DNA of 32,136 nt, taken from NCBI GenBank assembly GCA_033557685.1, contig JAWQRN010000288.1, forward strand, positions 1 through 32,136. Reading direction: 5' to 3'. Below, piece after piece: positions 1-11,033 of the stretch. This DNA is from Sperchopsis tessellata. Its lineage: Eukaryota; Arthropoda; Insecta; Coleoptera; Hydrophilidae. How positions within the stretch are numbered: the stretch's first letter is position 1; each line of letters starts with the position of its first letter. The position numbers were made by a program, and so were the translations under genes. Under the pieces are notes generated by a model. The model had not been told where the DNA came from. It worked only from the letters and a program-made list of their open reading frames with translations, and searched no databases.

Positions 1-95
1 CCGACGTTTCGTCCACTGTTGCAAGGGACATTTTCAAGGCGAGTGATGTTACTTAAATAAATGAATTCACTGCACTGCGGAAACAACATTCATAT
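1..95. repeat. Truncated copy of the long-inverted-repeat element (cut by window start)
   Basis: Bases 1-50 are the reverse complement of about 11676-11725 (ACATTTTCAAGGCGAGTGAT is shared), and 78-94 repeat the outer end found at 11757-11773 (AAACAACATTCATA). The copy therefore has a left arm, a shrunken centre and only the tip of the right arm. The outer left end lies before the window. Confidence 0.8.
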
Positions 96-474
96 AGTGC
101 TACGTAGTTTTCTTTTAAGACTGTTAGTATATCTCAAATTTCTATAAAAATTCAAAAATATGTTTTCAATGGGAGCTGGGCGATTTGGGTATAATGCTAT
201 ATACTCTCTTCTTGCAGCTTTTTTATTTTTTAAATATAGGGAAAATATTTGAAACTTTTCTGCTTATATGTAACCCATTTTGATGAAATAATACTAACAA
301 ATATCAAACAACAATGGTAATAAACAAACAATGTTGTCATTGATCATCAGCCAAAGCATATTTAGATCATTTTCAAGGTCCAATATATCAAAAACTATTA
401 CAGCTAGACCTATCAACCCTTACATATTTGAAATAAAAAAAAAAAAATGATCTAAGAGAAAATGTAGAAATATA

Positions 475-655
475 CAGGTGTTCCCTTTAAAAAATCACCT
501 CCTTTCTTATAACATGTGACATATGCAGGAAATTGTTTTTTTAGTAGAATTTAAAAAAATATAGATGAAACACTACATCTTTTGTATTTAACTTTTTTTA
601 AAACTCTTATAATAAAAGAGTTAAGGAGGGGTTAAAAATATAGTGAATCACCCTG
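475..655. mobile_element. Tc1/mariner-like MITE, 181 bp
   Basis: The left end is CAGGTGTTCCCTTTAAAAAA...CACCTCC. The right end, read inward, is CAGGGTGATTCACTATATTT...CCCCTCC. That is about 30 bp of imperfect terminal inverted repeats. TA dinucleotides flank it on both sides (473-474 and 656-657). The CAGGGTG terminus and TA target are those of the Tc1/mariner superfamily. It has no coding capacity. It abuts the start of the RT relic at 658. Confidence 0.75.
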
Positions 656-657
656 TA

Positions 658-1551
658 CATGCTATTCCATCTGGTGTTCTGTAGGGTAGTCACATCAAAA
701 CCAATGCTTTTTCTGATTTTTATAAATGATCTGATACATAATCTAAAAACACATTATATACTTTATGCATATGACCGTAATGATTACCGTCCCACGGAGT
801 CTGATTTTGACACTGAGGTTTTGCTGGTCAAATTGGGAGGTTGTTAAACTCTAAATAAGGTGGATTTAAAAACAAAACGTAGATGAGAGGAATTAAAAAG
901 AGTTGGTGTTTTGAACGATTTGGGTAATTTGTACAGATTAAAAATTTAGATTTTTTAATCAGATTGAGATGGTTTGTAAGAAGGCTAACCAAATAATGGG
1001 CTTCATAACTCGTGTGAGTGGTTGGTTTAAGAATGCTGATGCAATGAGAAGAAGGTACGAATCTTATGATGTCCCATCTTGAGTATTGCAGTGTTATCTA
1101 TTCATCTTTTTACTATTGTCACATTGTTAGATTTGCGGCACCCTAGAGAAGGTTCACAAAACAAGTATGATTCTTCAGACTATGTTAACAATTACGGAAC
1201 AAAGATTTATTGCCAACCCTTTATTCTTACACAAAAAAATTAACAATGGGGTTGATTGTGATTTATGTACTACCTGTATTTCTTTGTTCCTAGGTTCTAG
1301 ACGTACCAGATATTTGAGACTTCCAATTTTGTTAACAAATTGAGACGTGAACTATGTGTTTAAGAGAGTTATGAACAATTACATTTTTTTTGCAGATAGT
1401 GTCAACATATTTTCCCTATTTTTGGTTTCACTTCGTTTGTTGATAATGGAGCATGTCAAATTAATAATAGCTTCATATGGTATTACGAGGTAACCTGTAA
1501 TTGGTTTATTTGCATATTTTACATATTCTTGAATTTGAAGTAAATAAATAA
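658..1551 (+). pseudogene. Non-LTR retrotransposon RT relic
   Basis: The plus strand starts inside RT motif B (AIPSGVL, family GVPQG) and continues MLFLIFINDLIHNLKTHYILYAYD, in which the catalytic YADD has become YAYD. Then ESDFDTEVL, NKVDL, WFKNADAMRRR, the conserved MSHLEYCSVIYSS (family RSHLEYCS.VWSP), and a C-terminal segment NGVDCDLCTTC, GSRRTRYLRLP. It ends in a TAAATAAATAAAG tail. Several frameshifts and stops. Probably the 3' half of a Jockey/CR1-like element interrupted or truncated at the adjacent MITE. Confidence 0.82.
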
Positions 1552-1793
1552 AGAGAGGGGACTCGTAACAACAAGATCAAAAACAAAGCAAGTTTCCACC
1601 AAAATCCAGTGACATATATATCTTATTAAAAGCTAATTGAATTTAAATGTGAACAATTCACCATGATTATAATATGTGGTAAAGTTCACAAAACACAACA
1701 AAATTTGAAACAAATAAGATTGATGGCAAAAACTGTCTAGCTAACAAAATGGGAACAATCTTGTTACATGTAATCACACGTACTAGTAGTGGA

Positions 1794-2235
1794 CTCTTCC
1801 AGAGTATCCAAAGGTTGGCGAGTTTAAGAGTAAGAAAAACAATGAGAACTCTTAAGTTGCTCCTATAAAGGAAGTACATCCAAGATCGGAATTGCATGCT
1901 TGGCTTTACATAGATAGGAACACATATTACAGACTGATGATGGAGAGCTTGGAGGTCATGGTGATGAACCCATAACTGAAAGATAAAAAGATTTAGTTTC
2001 AATAGCAGAATCCTTTTCCCACTAAAGTATAGAGGAGCACCCAGTCCAAATTGCTAGTACTCTCTTCAATGGAGGAATAGCCACTGTGTTTTAGGCAGAG
2101 TTATGTGCCATCATGCAAAATGAATGGGAGATGTTAGAAAAGAGACCATTGTTTGTTGCAAGAGGTGGCTATTTGTTCTTATAGCAGAGCGGCATCCTGA
2201 TTGTCTGGAAATGCTTTATTCTTGTTAAATATGTA
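1794..2235 (+). pseudogene. LINE RNase H-region relic (I/LOA-like)
   Basis: The plus strand reads LFQSIQRLASLRVRKTMRTL (family 'QRLACLGITGAMRTTPT.AL.VLL', the linker between RT and RNase H). Then come MLGFT and GGIATVF-AELCAIMQNEWEM (family 'ATVFQAEL.AI..CA'). In the next frame comes ICSYSRAAS, the RNase H motif normally ICSDSRAAL. The catalytic Asp is Tyr here and frames are broken. RNase H-bearing LINEs belong to the I, R1, LOA and Jockey groups. The open minus-strand frame at 1667-2002 is its shadow. Confidence 0.7.
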
Positions 2236-2239
2236 CAGG

Positions 2240-4800
2240 TTGGTTGACATATTACATAAGTTGTAAACATTCAAAGTAGCCTGTGTTGAACAAAAAATAT
2301 GTCAATTTTAGTGAAATTTCAATTTCCTAATTTTTTAATTCATATTTGTTGGTTATAGTACGGCTTCTGAACTTGTTATTCGATTTGTGTATTGTTTGGT
2401 CTCTGTATTTTGTCTTTATGGTGTCTATTTGATTATCTTATTATGTTATTAAACAGGTCCCAGTAATTGAAGTTGGTTGGCAGAAACATATTGGCGTACT
2501 ATTTTATATTATTATTATCCCTAAACCTGACACTCTGTTGCTATAATCATTTAATGTAGTGTCCAAAATTATATATGGCTATATAAAAATATCGAATCCT
2601 AGCTTTGTTACGAAGATTATAAATATTTGTCCTCTACTGAATCCTAGCAGAGCTTTTGTAGATATAGATCACGTTACGCTTAATTTGAAATTTGCTTAGG
2701 CAATTTGTAATATTTAATGTTAGATAAAAATTGTTCTAGTACGTTTTAAAAACCTCGATATCTGCAGAAAATATAAATAAATACAATATTAAAATATCAA
2801 ATATTGTTAGTTTAGGAGTTTGTATTGTTAATTATTTACATGCAAATTACAATAATAAACTTTACAAAAGAGATAAATATTTATTTAATAATTGAATAAA
2901 TAATACAATAGAATGTTACGTATAATTTTACCAGAATATTTTTTATTCGATATATAAATACATGTGCAGTATAAAATCTATTTCAATTTTGAAAATTTAT
3001 AAAAATTGTTTGCTAAAATTTACTTTATTACCCAGAAAACAATCAAAATCAGGAAATATGTTTAATTAAATTTGTAAATAACAATTTTAAAACATTTACT
3101 TACAGATATTTTTGTTAAGGAAAAAAGCACTGCACATGTACCAATATATCAATTATTCAAACATACTGTGAAAAGAAAAGAGATAAAATAATTTTACACA
3201 AGCATTTTTGCTTTGATGGAAAAGAGTTTTTATCAAAAATACTTTTTAGATACATAAAAACTTAAACATAAAATAAAATAAAATGTGATGATATTTGTTC
3301 ACTGCTATTGTTACACGGATGAAGTACACTGCGTAATTTAAATTTTGTAGCAACGCAACATACTATCCACCATAAAGAGGTAGGTATAAATTATTCAGCA
3401 GAATAAATATATTATGCAGGTGCAACAAAAATATACATATGAGGTGTAGGTAACTGACAACAAAAATATAACATACACAATGTATACAGAGTTGTTTGGA
3501 AGTCTGGAAATTCGGTTTATGTCCACCAATTATGATGTGTTAATGTTTTTTGATCGATCTAATACAATTACAATATAATAAATAAATGTAAATAATGTTT
3601 AACTGTATCAATGAGCCCCCTTATTTGATAAAACATGCTATGGGTCTTATATTTTTAATTCTTCTTTTTCACATGTTACCTTCTTCTATTAGTTTAGTCC
3701 TAATGTTCTTACCATTCTATTCTATTTGCAACACACTTCCTTTTTGCGTGTTAATTGTTATTATATAAATTCTGTATTAAAATACCAAATTTTGCTAATA
3801 AAATTGCAATTCTTTGTGGGCATTTATACGCATAATTGGTGTTTACCATACAGATTCAAAATTCTATATTGATACATTTTTTTACTTCCGTTTCTGACAT
3901 AAATATGTGACTAAAGTCCCCGTAACCACTAAATTCTTATGATCAGCAAAAAAAAATATATATATATATACTTCCAAAAGGTGCCCAAGTAGCTAGTTTG
4001 GTGTGAAACAATATTCTTTCCTAGTCCGTTCGTTGAGAAATAATATCCAAAATATAAATAAGAGCCTATGATTGCCACTATCACCTCTGTCATAATTGAC
4101 ATTTCTAACAATAAGATCTTCATAGTTCTAAATACTCACTTTGTTTTTTTAATTAGAAAAAACAGATATGTAAGTACATACTTTTAATACATATATAAAG
4201 AATTTTTAAAAAATTATTAAAAATAGAAGCTCCAGCTATAAAAAAGTTGGTTGAATAGAGCAAGACAGGAAAAATAATACTTTAGCGCGCCACCGACGAC
4301 AATACGCACAACAACTGTACCAAGAAATCTGGGAGTAGGAAGAAAATTAAAATGATTAATGTGTTCACATGATGCTCATGGTTTTAGACTAGTTAAGTAA
4401 TATTTCATTAGGAAAGTGGCAGTGTCCGTTCTATCGGAAGATTCAAATTCTTTGCCGACATATTTAGCATCCCTATTTTTAGTTTTATAGTAAACTGCTC
4501 TTAAATTAACGCTAGTAAATCCACTTTTGATATACAGAATGAATAGCAGAAATGTGGTCATATGGGAAACATTTTAATTTGTGTATGGATTGCAATATAT
4601 TTTTTTAATCGGGTTAGTACTACAAATAAAATTTAGATTCAATATTAAAATCGTTTATGATAGATACAAGGCTGCATAGAAAATTAATAAAAAACTTCAA
4701 ATATAAAAAAATAATTTCTTTAACATCTATTGGTAGTTTCACTCACAATTAGACGAATTCTTTTATAAAAAGTTAAAATGCAAGTAATGTTTAATTATTA
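2240..4800. other. Gene-free AT-rich stretch
   Basis: 2.5 kb with stops in every frame and short A/T simple repeats (for example TA repeats near 3957-3970). Two minus-strand open frames, 3929-4123 and 4376-4561, have some protein-like character but no recognised family and no supporting splice signals. Confidence 0.5.
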
Positions 4801-4815
4801 AATAATTTATTATCA

Positions 4816-5056
4816 GCCGTCTCGTAGCTCAGTGGCTCAGCTCAGAGAAGTCTTTGTAGTGCTCGTCTTCCGGGAGGGACGTAAAACGGTGGATCCCGTG
4901 TTTTGTAGGTAAAATGAAGACCATGTGCACGTAAAAGAACCCAATTCCAGTTGGAACACTGGATGCGGCAAATTTCCCAGGTGAGGGAGCCTAATCTCTG
5001 GCATCGGTAAATGGCCATTACAGCTGAAATACGCCGACGTTAAATAAACAACAAAC
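4816..5056 (+). mobile_element. tRNA-derived SINE with target-site duplication
   Basis: A 241-bp insert with GC content well above its surroundings. It is flanked by identical 12-bp direct repeats AATTTATTATCA (4804-4815 and 5057-5068). The head carries a Pol III A box (TAGCTCAGTGGC, 4825-4836) and a degenerate B box (GGTGGATCCC, near 4889-4898). A tRNA-unrelated body follows, with a 3' tail ...GACGTTAAATAAACAACAAACA. The perfect duplication suggests a fairly recent insertion. The minus-strand open frame across it is incidental. Confidence 0.88.
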
Positions 5057-5068
5057 AATTTATTATCA

Positions 5069-5554
5069 AACTTAATGTTTTAATAGAGATATGAAAAAAA
5101 TAAATTAAGGTTTATACAATGTGTTGAGAAAAAAGATAAAATATAATAATAAATTTAACTTTTTATAAGGAAATTTACACTGTGCAAACCTTATTTGTTT
5201 TTTCAATGAAGTATATCTATTGTACGTGAAATAAGATTAGATGAAACAAATAAATTTTGGAAATATATTATTTGCTTTAAACCTCTAATTATACACATCC
5301 TTTATAAAATTTAACTTTTTACAGCAAAATATGTGTAATGTGTATAAAAGAATTTCAAATCCATTCACAAATATTCCCAAAGTTTCCCATCTAATCACTC
5401 TTCAGCCATTTACCCTTTATATGTAACATTTGTTGTATTCTGTTGCTCCAAATTTTTGCCATTGGTAAATAATTCCTGAAGAATACATACTAGCTCTCAG
5501 TATGTGGCCACATTGTAAGGTTTTCATTCAAAACCACAGCTCCTCCAAATCCAA
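5069..5554. other. Gene-free AT-rich stretch
   Basis: Nothing recognised up to the RT relic; the relic may extend into the 5370-5550 part in a form too decayed to read. Confidence 0.45.
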
Positions 5555-5765
5555 CCTTATAGCCAAAGGATCATTTCAAGTTCTTGCAGAATAACTTTTA
5601 TATTGAGTTTTGTCATATTTAAGGTTAAGTTGTTTTGTCGAAAACACTGCTCCAGTGAATTCAATGACTATCTGATCTGAGTGGTCTTGATAATACCACT
5701 TTGGTTGCAAAGAGCAGGGACTACTGAGAGGTAGAAATCCAGTATTGACCCTTGAGAAATTCCTT
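5555..5765 (-). pseudogene. Non-LTR retrotransposon RT relic
   Basis: The minus strand reads ISQGSILDFYL (RT motif B, family GVPQGSILGP.L). After a region where motif C should be, SLNSLEQCFRQNNLTLNMTK follows (family 'L..L..W...N.L.LN..KT', after the palm). The spacing is too short to hold YADD, so an internal deletion is likely. Short, with stops, and assigned by motif order only. Confidence 0.5.
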
Positions 5766-5769
5766 GCCT

Positions 5770-7635
5770 AATGATCATCCAATTCTTCACTTCTGATAAT
5801 GCGAATTACTAAAGTTATCGATACCCAAGATATTGCAGATATGCAACATTTCCAGAGTTCCAATTAACGCTGTGTAAGTGTCTGAAAACTTAGTGATATA
5901 TAAATTTGAATGCTATTGATAAAATCTTGTTATGTCCCACCTTAATATTTTGTTAATTTATACGGTCTCTGACTTTTAAAGTAGTGTTTATTGCTATAAA
6001 GGCAAAAGTTATATATATTTTGGATGTTTACCCAAGGAAGAAATATACAAAAAGCTTTCAGATACGCTTGCATATGTTTTTTAAAATATTAACATCAAAT
6101 ATAAATAATAAATGTGGCTTGAGGTAAAAAAAATTGTACATACTTATAAAATTACAAGCCGTCATAAAAATTCAACAATATCACAACATGCTATGCTCTT
6201 GTAAACACTTAAAGACTAATATAATTACGTTTGTAGAGTAGTTAATAGAATTATTTTAAATAACATACACATCTTTCATAAATTTAAATAAAAATACAGG
6301 TATTCCTCAACATAACTAAAAATGTAATTTTATTTGCTTACATTTATAGAAAATAAATTATAAATAAAGCTGGTACAATGCAATATTGACGGTCAAATGA
6401 TAACACAAAACACTATTTGGAGGTTATTTTAAAGATGGTAATATAGCTAATAGAAGCATGTGAGATTCTTTTACACCCAATTTCTCCAGTCCATCTCTAG
6501 CCGGATCTTATCAAAGCTCACTCTAAATATATCTGCTTAAGCAAACTTTCGTTATACCATGAAAAATAAGTTTCAGCTTAGAAATGCTGCCATTTGCACT
6601 GGTAACAATTTAAATCAGTGCCAACTCGCTTTCTCATTAGCTAGTTTAGAATAGCTCCTTCCTGACAAGGACCTTTACACCTAACCCAACTTTTAAAAGG
6701 TATTCTCATTTTAAGTACCTAAAAACTACACCTAATATCTGAGCTCAACTTGACTTGTTGAAGATGAGGTTTTCATGTGGCACAATGAAGTGAGATGAAC
6801 TTAAGAATTAAGATTAACATAGCTTCAATGCGCACTTAAGACAGTATGGAGAAACCAGGTGTTACTGTTATAACAATGGTTGTAAACTTACTCTTATTTT
6901 ATAGATAACATTTTTAAATTAACCTAGCACTTACTCATTTCACTAAAAATTAGTAAATATACAGTTTGCTGAAATCTTTTTGACAAGTGGGTGTGGATGA
7001 ATATAAGGTGAACAGTCTTAAATTGAGTAAAGTATCAAAACATCATTTTAGATAAAAGTAGTCTATGATCCACCATGCACAAATAATTCACCTTAGTTGC
7101 CAAGAGGATTTTGAAGAACTGGACATTTAAAAAGGTATATCTATGAACACAAATCTTTCTGACCCTAAAATAATAAAAAATCGGCAGTTTTAGCAGTAAT
7201 AATAAATATATTAAAAAATATTTGTTTGAGGAAAACCTGTATAGCACATGAATAGTAGTTTGTTTCTTGAAAATTCATCAATAGGAATAAATATAGCACT
7301 GTTTAAAATAATAAAAACCACCTATATTACTGAAAATATAAATATAAATATAATATAAAATTCAATAGGCACCAAAAATGAGATTTATGAATTGCAAGAT
7401 AGAGTCCATTTCAATTCTGCAGCTGTTTTCTGAAAAATGTTTTCATTTAAAAGTACTGTTTTGTCAGCAAAATTGGTTGTTGCAAGGACACTGATGACGT
7501 GATTCTTGATTCAGCTGTAGATTGAATCTGGTTGATCACTATGTCTTTGCTGCTAAAATTAAAGACGTATGGTATAGGAGATGCATCAGATTCCTGTTAT
7601 GTAATTATTCCATACTTGGCCCATCGTAATTATTA
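5770..7635. other. Gene-free AT-rich stretch
   Basis: 1.9 kb in which I recognise no gene, RNA or repeat terminus. Open frames such as 7035-7247 (minus) are hydrophobic and low in complexity. Confidence 0.5.
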
Positions 7636-7639
7636 AGAG

Positions 7640-8025
7640 CTTTGGATACCAAAATCTGGTATAGGGGTTTCAATATAAATAGATTGAATTTAAATAATTT
7701 AAGTTTACCAGAAATTATAGGCAGAATACTGAAAAATCAGACAAAAATGCTACCATGCAGAAAATTCCCTGTTATTCAAGACTAACATCAAAATAGAATG
7801 AATATTTGCTACATACTAAAAATAGAATTGATAACTACAAAGTTGAGTATGTTAGTAAGAATTTTTATAATGAAATTTGTCAGATTTAAATTTCATAAAA
7901 TCCCCATATTATACTTTCGTATCGAAAACTTTTCAACATTTATGATTTGGCACCGCGTTTCAGTACAGGAACTCTCTGTCACTATGCAGATGATGTGTCT
8001 GTGTGTTACCTCGAATTTTGTCTAA
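7640..8025 (+). pseudogene. Non-LTR retrotransposon RT relic, very decayed
   Basis: The plus strand has KSFGYQNLV (family KAFD.VW, motif A), then YRGFNINRLNLNNLSLPEII and GRILKNQT (family 'GL..KL..L.LP...I..I.SFL..RTF'). Much later comes LCHYADDVSVCYL (motif C). Motif order and spacing fit a LINE palm domain; frames shift repeatedly. Confidence 0.5.
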
Positions 8026-8029
8026 TTAA

Positions 8030-9300
8030 ACCATAGCAATATCAAGCATATTGGATAATATACAGGTTTGATAAAACAAATATTTCGGTTCGCAACTTAT
8101 TAACAGTTTTTTATTTCTTAGTGCCCATAAAATATATTAGAGCTGATATTCTGTGAAGCCATTAAAAAATATCACTAAAATTTGTCTTTTTATAATTTGC
8201 ATAAAGATTATTTTTAACCTAAAATTTTAAAACTATTAGGCCACAGAAAATTAACACTATTTAAAATTACGCAAAATTTACCATATTTGAATACATATGA
8301 ATGAGAATTAAACATGGACTATATTTTAAAAAAAAGTAATGAAAAATATTTTTTTTTACTCATTCCAAAATTAGTTTTAAATCATTTATGCTTCATTTTG
8401 TAGTTCTCAATATTTAATTTTTGAATTTTTAAAAATAAATAAATTAAAAATAACAGCAATAAAGCACCGAAAGAGATAGATTTTAACAAAAATATTTGCG
8501 CACAATACATAGACAAGCTTACTTTACACGGTTTCATTTAACCTGCAAAATATACATGAAAAAGTCAGATATTTTACTTCATTTTATATTAGATTATAAT
8601 TGTTACTGGTGAAAAAACTTTGAAGATGCAACAGTGGTTGAAACATCAGAACTTTTCAAGGCAAAGGAAGTCTTTTACAAGTCAGTACTTATTTTGGTAG
8701 AATTTCATTACATCGAAAAATAAAATAAATTGATAAAGTGAAATATCTAATTCATGACAGTGTCTATAGCAAGTAGCCTTTTTAAAAACCTTTTAGTAAT
8801 AAAATAATTATTTATAGTTTACAGCCTACACTTGTACTAATAAATTTATTTATTTTGGGAACAAAAAGTCAGCATTTGTCTATTTTGGTTTTAAAGATTA
8901 ACTACATAAAAGCAGGTTTTAGATCAACGATATTTTAGTATGATTTTAATTGTATTAAAAAGATTATTTACAGACCCTTGAAAAGCAAACAATCCATTGC
9001 TAATCAAATCATAAATGTGTTTCACAAAATAATTCAAATCAAATGTGGTATATAATCCGTGCTATTGGTATTCAGTAATTAATGTCGAAATTGACAGACA
9101 TTTAATAAATGACCAATTACATTGTGTTTATGTATAACTATTGAAAGATCATCCACTTTTGACAGTGTATTAAGTTTTTAAAAATTATGTTCTGAGGATG
9201 TATGGGTGTGTTATCAAATTACAAATTGACTGTCAAATATTTTACCAGCATTAGCATTAAACAATGAATTTATGACATTTGATCTGAATGTTAATTATAA
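8030..9300. other. Gene-free AT-rich stretch
   Basis: 1.3 kb between the RT relic and the hAT-like element. Nothing recognised. Confidence 0.5.
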
Positions 9301-9308
9301 GTATATAA

Positions 9309-10128
9309 CAGGGGTCTCCAAACTATAGCCTTCAAAAGGTTTTCATCCGGTCTGCAGCCTTTTTTTAATAATGAGTTAACTGCTGTCCCATTTTTTATCT
9401 TTTAATTATTTAAATTAATTACTTTTTCGTGCGGTGCATAAAAATATTATTGTAAAAAATCTGTAGCAGTGTTTAAAGAGTAAAACTTCAAAAGTCATTT
9501 TATTAGCAAAAATAGTGAAAAAGTCAACATATTTCAAAAAGAATGAATATGTTTTGATTTAAAAATTGTGTAGACAAAACTCGAGCAATTCAAAGATTTT
9601 CACAAAAATGAAAAATTATTTAATTAAAAATCTAAGCTTTATTCTTTGTTGCCATAAAGTAACTAGAGCGATATTAAGAATTTTAAAAGATAAATGATTT
9701 TTATAATCAAGAGTACTTTAATTTATGAGCATCGTTCTCCAGAATGATACATATTAAATCTAAAAATCGCTCAAACTTAACAGATAGATTTTTTTTTAAT
9801 AATGTAGGTGTATATAATTTAACATAAATATTGATAAATATATAAAATAAATTTACGGTACTTAATTTGTACACATATTTCAATTTAGTTACAAAATTAT
9901 TCCATTTATTTGCTCTTGTTTTATTTGATAATAGCTAAATTATATTTAGTTCAGTTTGTTTACTTCATTATTAAGAGAAATATATTTATATTTAATTATA
10001 ACTCTTGTTTAATTTACTGTTATATCTATATAGTTTTCCGTTACATAGAATAAATTATAACATATTTTCTTAATCCGGACTACCTACCACTTTCAAAGTT
10101 CTCCTCTCAAAAAGTTTGGGGACCTCTC
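9309..10128. mobile_element. hAT-like non-autonomous DNA transposon, about 820 bp
   Basis: The left terminus is CAGGGGTCTCCAAACT. The right terminus, read inward, is GAGAGGTCCCCAAACT, the CAGGGGTC(C)CCAAACT end known from hAT elements. The flanks GTATATAA (9301-9308) and GTATAGAT (10129-10136) match at 6 of 8 positions, as expected for an aged 8-bp hAT target duplication. Just inside the left end is CATCCGGTCTGCAGCC, a common hAT subterminal motif. The AT-rich centre codes for nothing. Confidence 0.78.
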
Positions 10129-10136
10129 GTATAGAT

Positions 10137-10825
10137 TATTAATATAATTATTTATTGATCTAGCATGAAACATGTTTTCAATTCTATTCTTTGGGGCCCT
10201 TTAAAAATAAATAAAATTATAACTGCAGTCATATAGAACTTGGACACACCTAATTTAGATTGTAGAACATTCAATTCAATGCATTAATATAAATGATAAT
10301 TTCCCCAATAAAATGTTCTTATCGAAAAAGTGGTTGGAGCTCCAAAAAATGCTCCCCCTTAGTTTATTTAGACAAATTTGTATAGTATTTTACCTCTATT
10401 GACCAAATATTTTTTATAAAAATATTGATTTGATAATAAATAAATTCAATAAAAAACGACTATTTTAAAAAGGTTCTGTAATATGGCAAAAGAATGTAAG
10501 TATAATTATAACCCTTAAATTTCTCTTAGGTAAAATGACACTTAAATGAAGCGCATTCTCTTAGAGCTTGTTAAGGATTATACATATAAAATTGAAAATC
10601 ATAATATACTTCAACAAAAAAAAACATACAAATATTTAAAAAGAGCATATCAAAGTAACACGATTATATTTTTATGGCAGACAACTCCATAAATACTGTT
10701 CATGTTCACCTTACTCTGTCTATATAAACAATACATATTACATAATATAAACTAAAAAAAATCAACATGTAAAACCTAGACCTTAGTCATATTTAGCTAA
10801 CAAGGTAATAGTATAAGGTACAAAA
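10137..10825. other. Stretch downstream of NAA60, nothing recognised
   Basis: AT-rich DNA between the hAT-like element and the NAA60 3' end. No gene or repeat that I can name. Confidence 0.5.
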
Positions 10826-11033
10826 TTATTTTAGCACTGGGGGGTACAGTTTCCTTACGATATATGTACAGTCTGTAGAGAAAGTGTCCTTTTTCCACTT
10901 GCGCCTCCCCAATTGTTCGTTTGTAAAAAAACATGGCATGGCATTTTCGTATTTAATATTAGTAATTGGACTAGCAGCAGATATATGACGTATCCACCAT
11001 GATGTCTTCGGATTCCGATGAATTCTTCGATCA
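10826..11033 (-). other. Probable NAA60 3' UTR
   Basis: Directly follows the NAA60 stop codon (11036-11034) on the minus strand. An ATTAAA variant polyadenylation signal lies at 10957-10952, about 77 nt after the stop. The small open frames here overlap the true last exon in other frames and are not genes. Confidence 0.4.

Noticed and set aside
4376..4561. Minus-strand 61-codon open frame with protein-like composition (AVYYKTKNRDAKYVGKEF)
   Set aside because: No family recognised, no splice or promoter support, and surrounded by gene-free AT-rich DNA; cannot be separated from chance.
4816..4900. Possible functional tRNA gene (A-box and B-box like elements)
   Set aside because: No complete cloverleaf, degenerate B box, and flanked by retroposition duplications; it is the head of a SINE.
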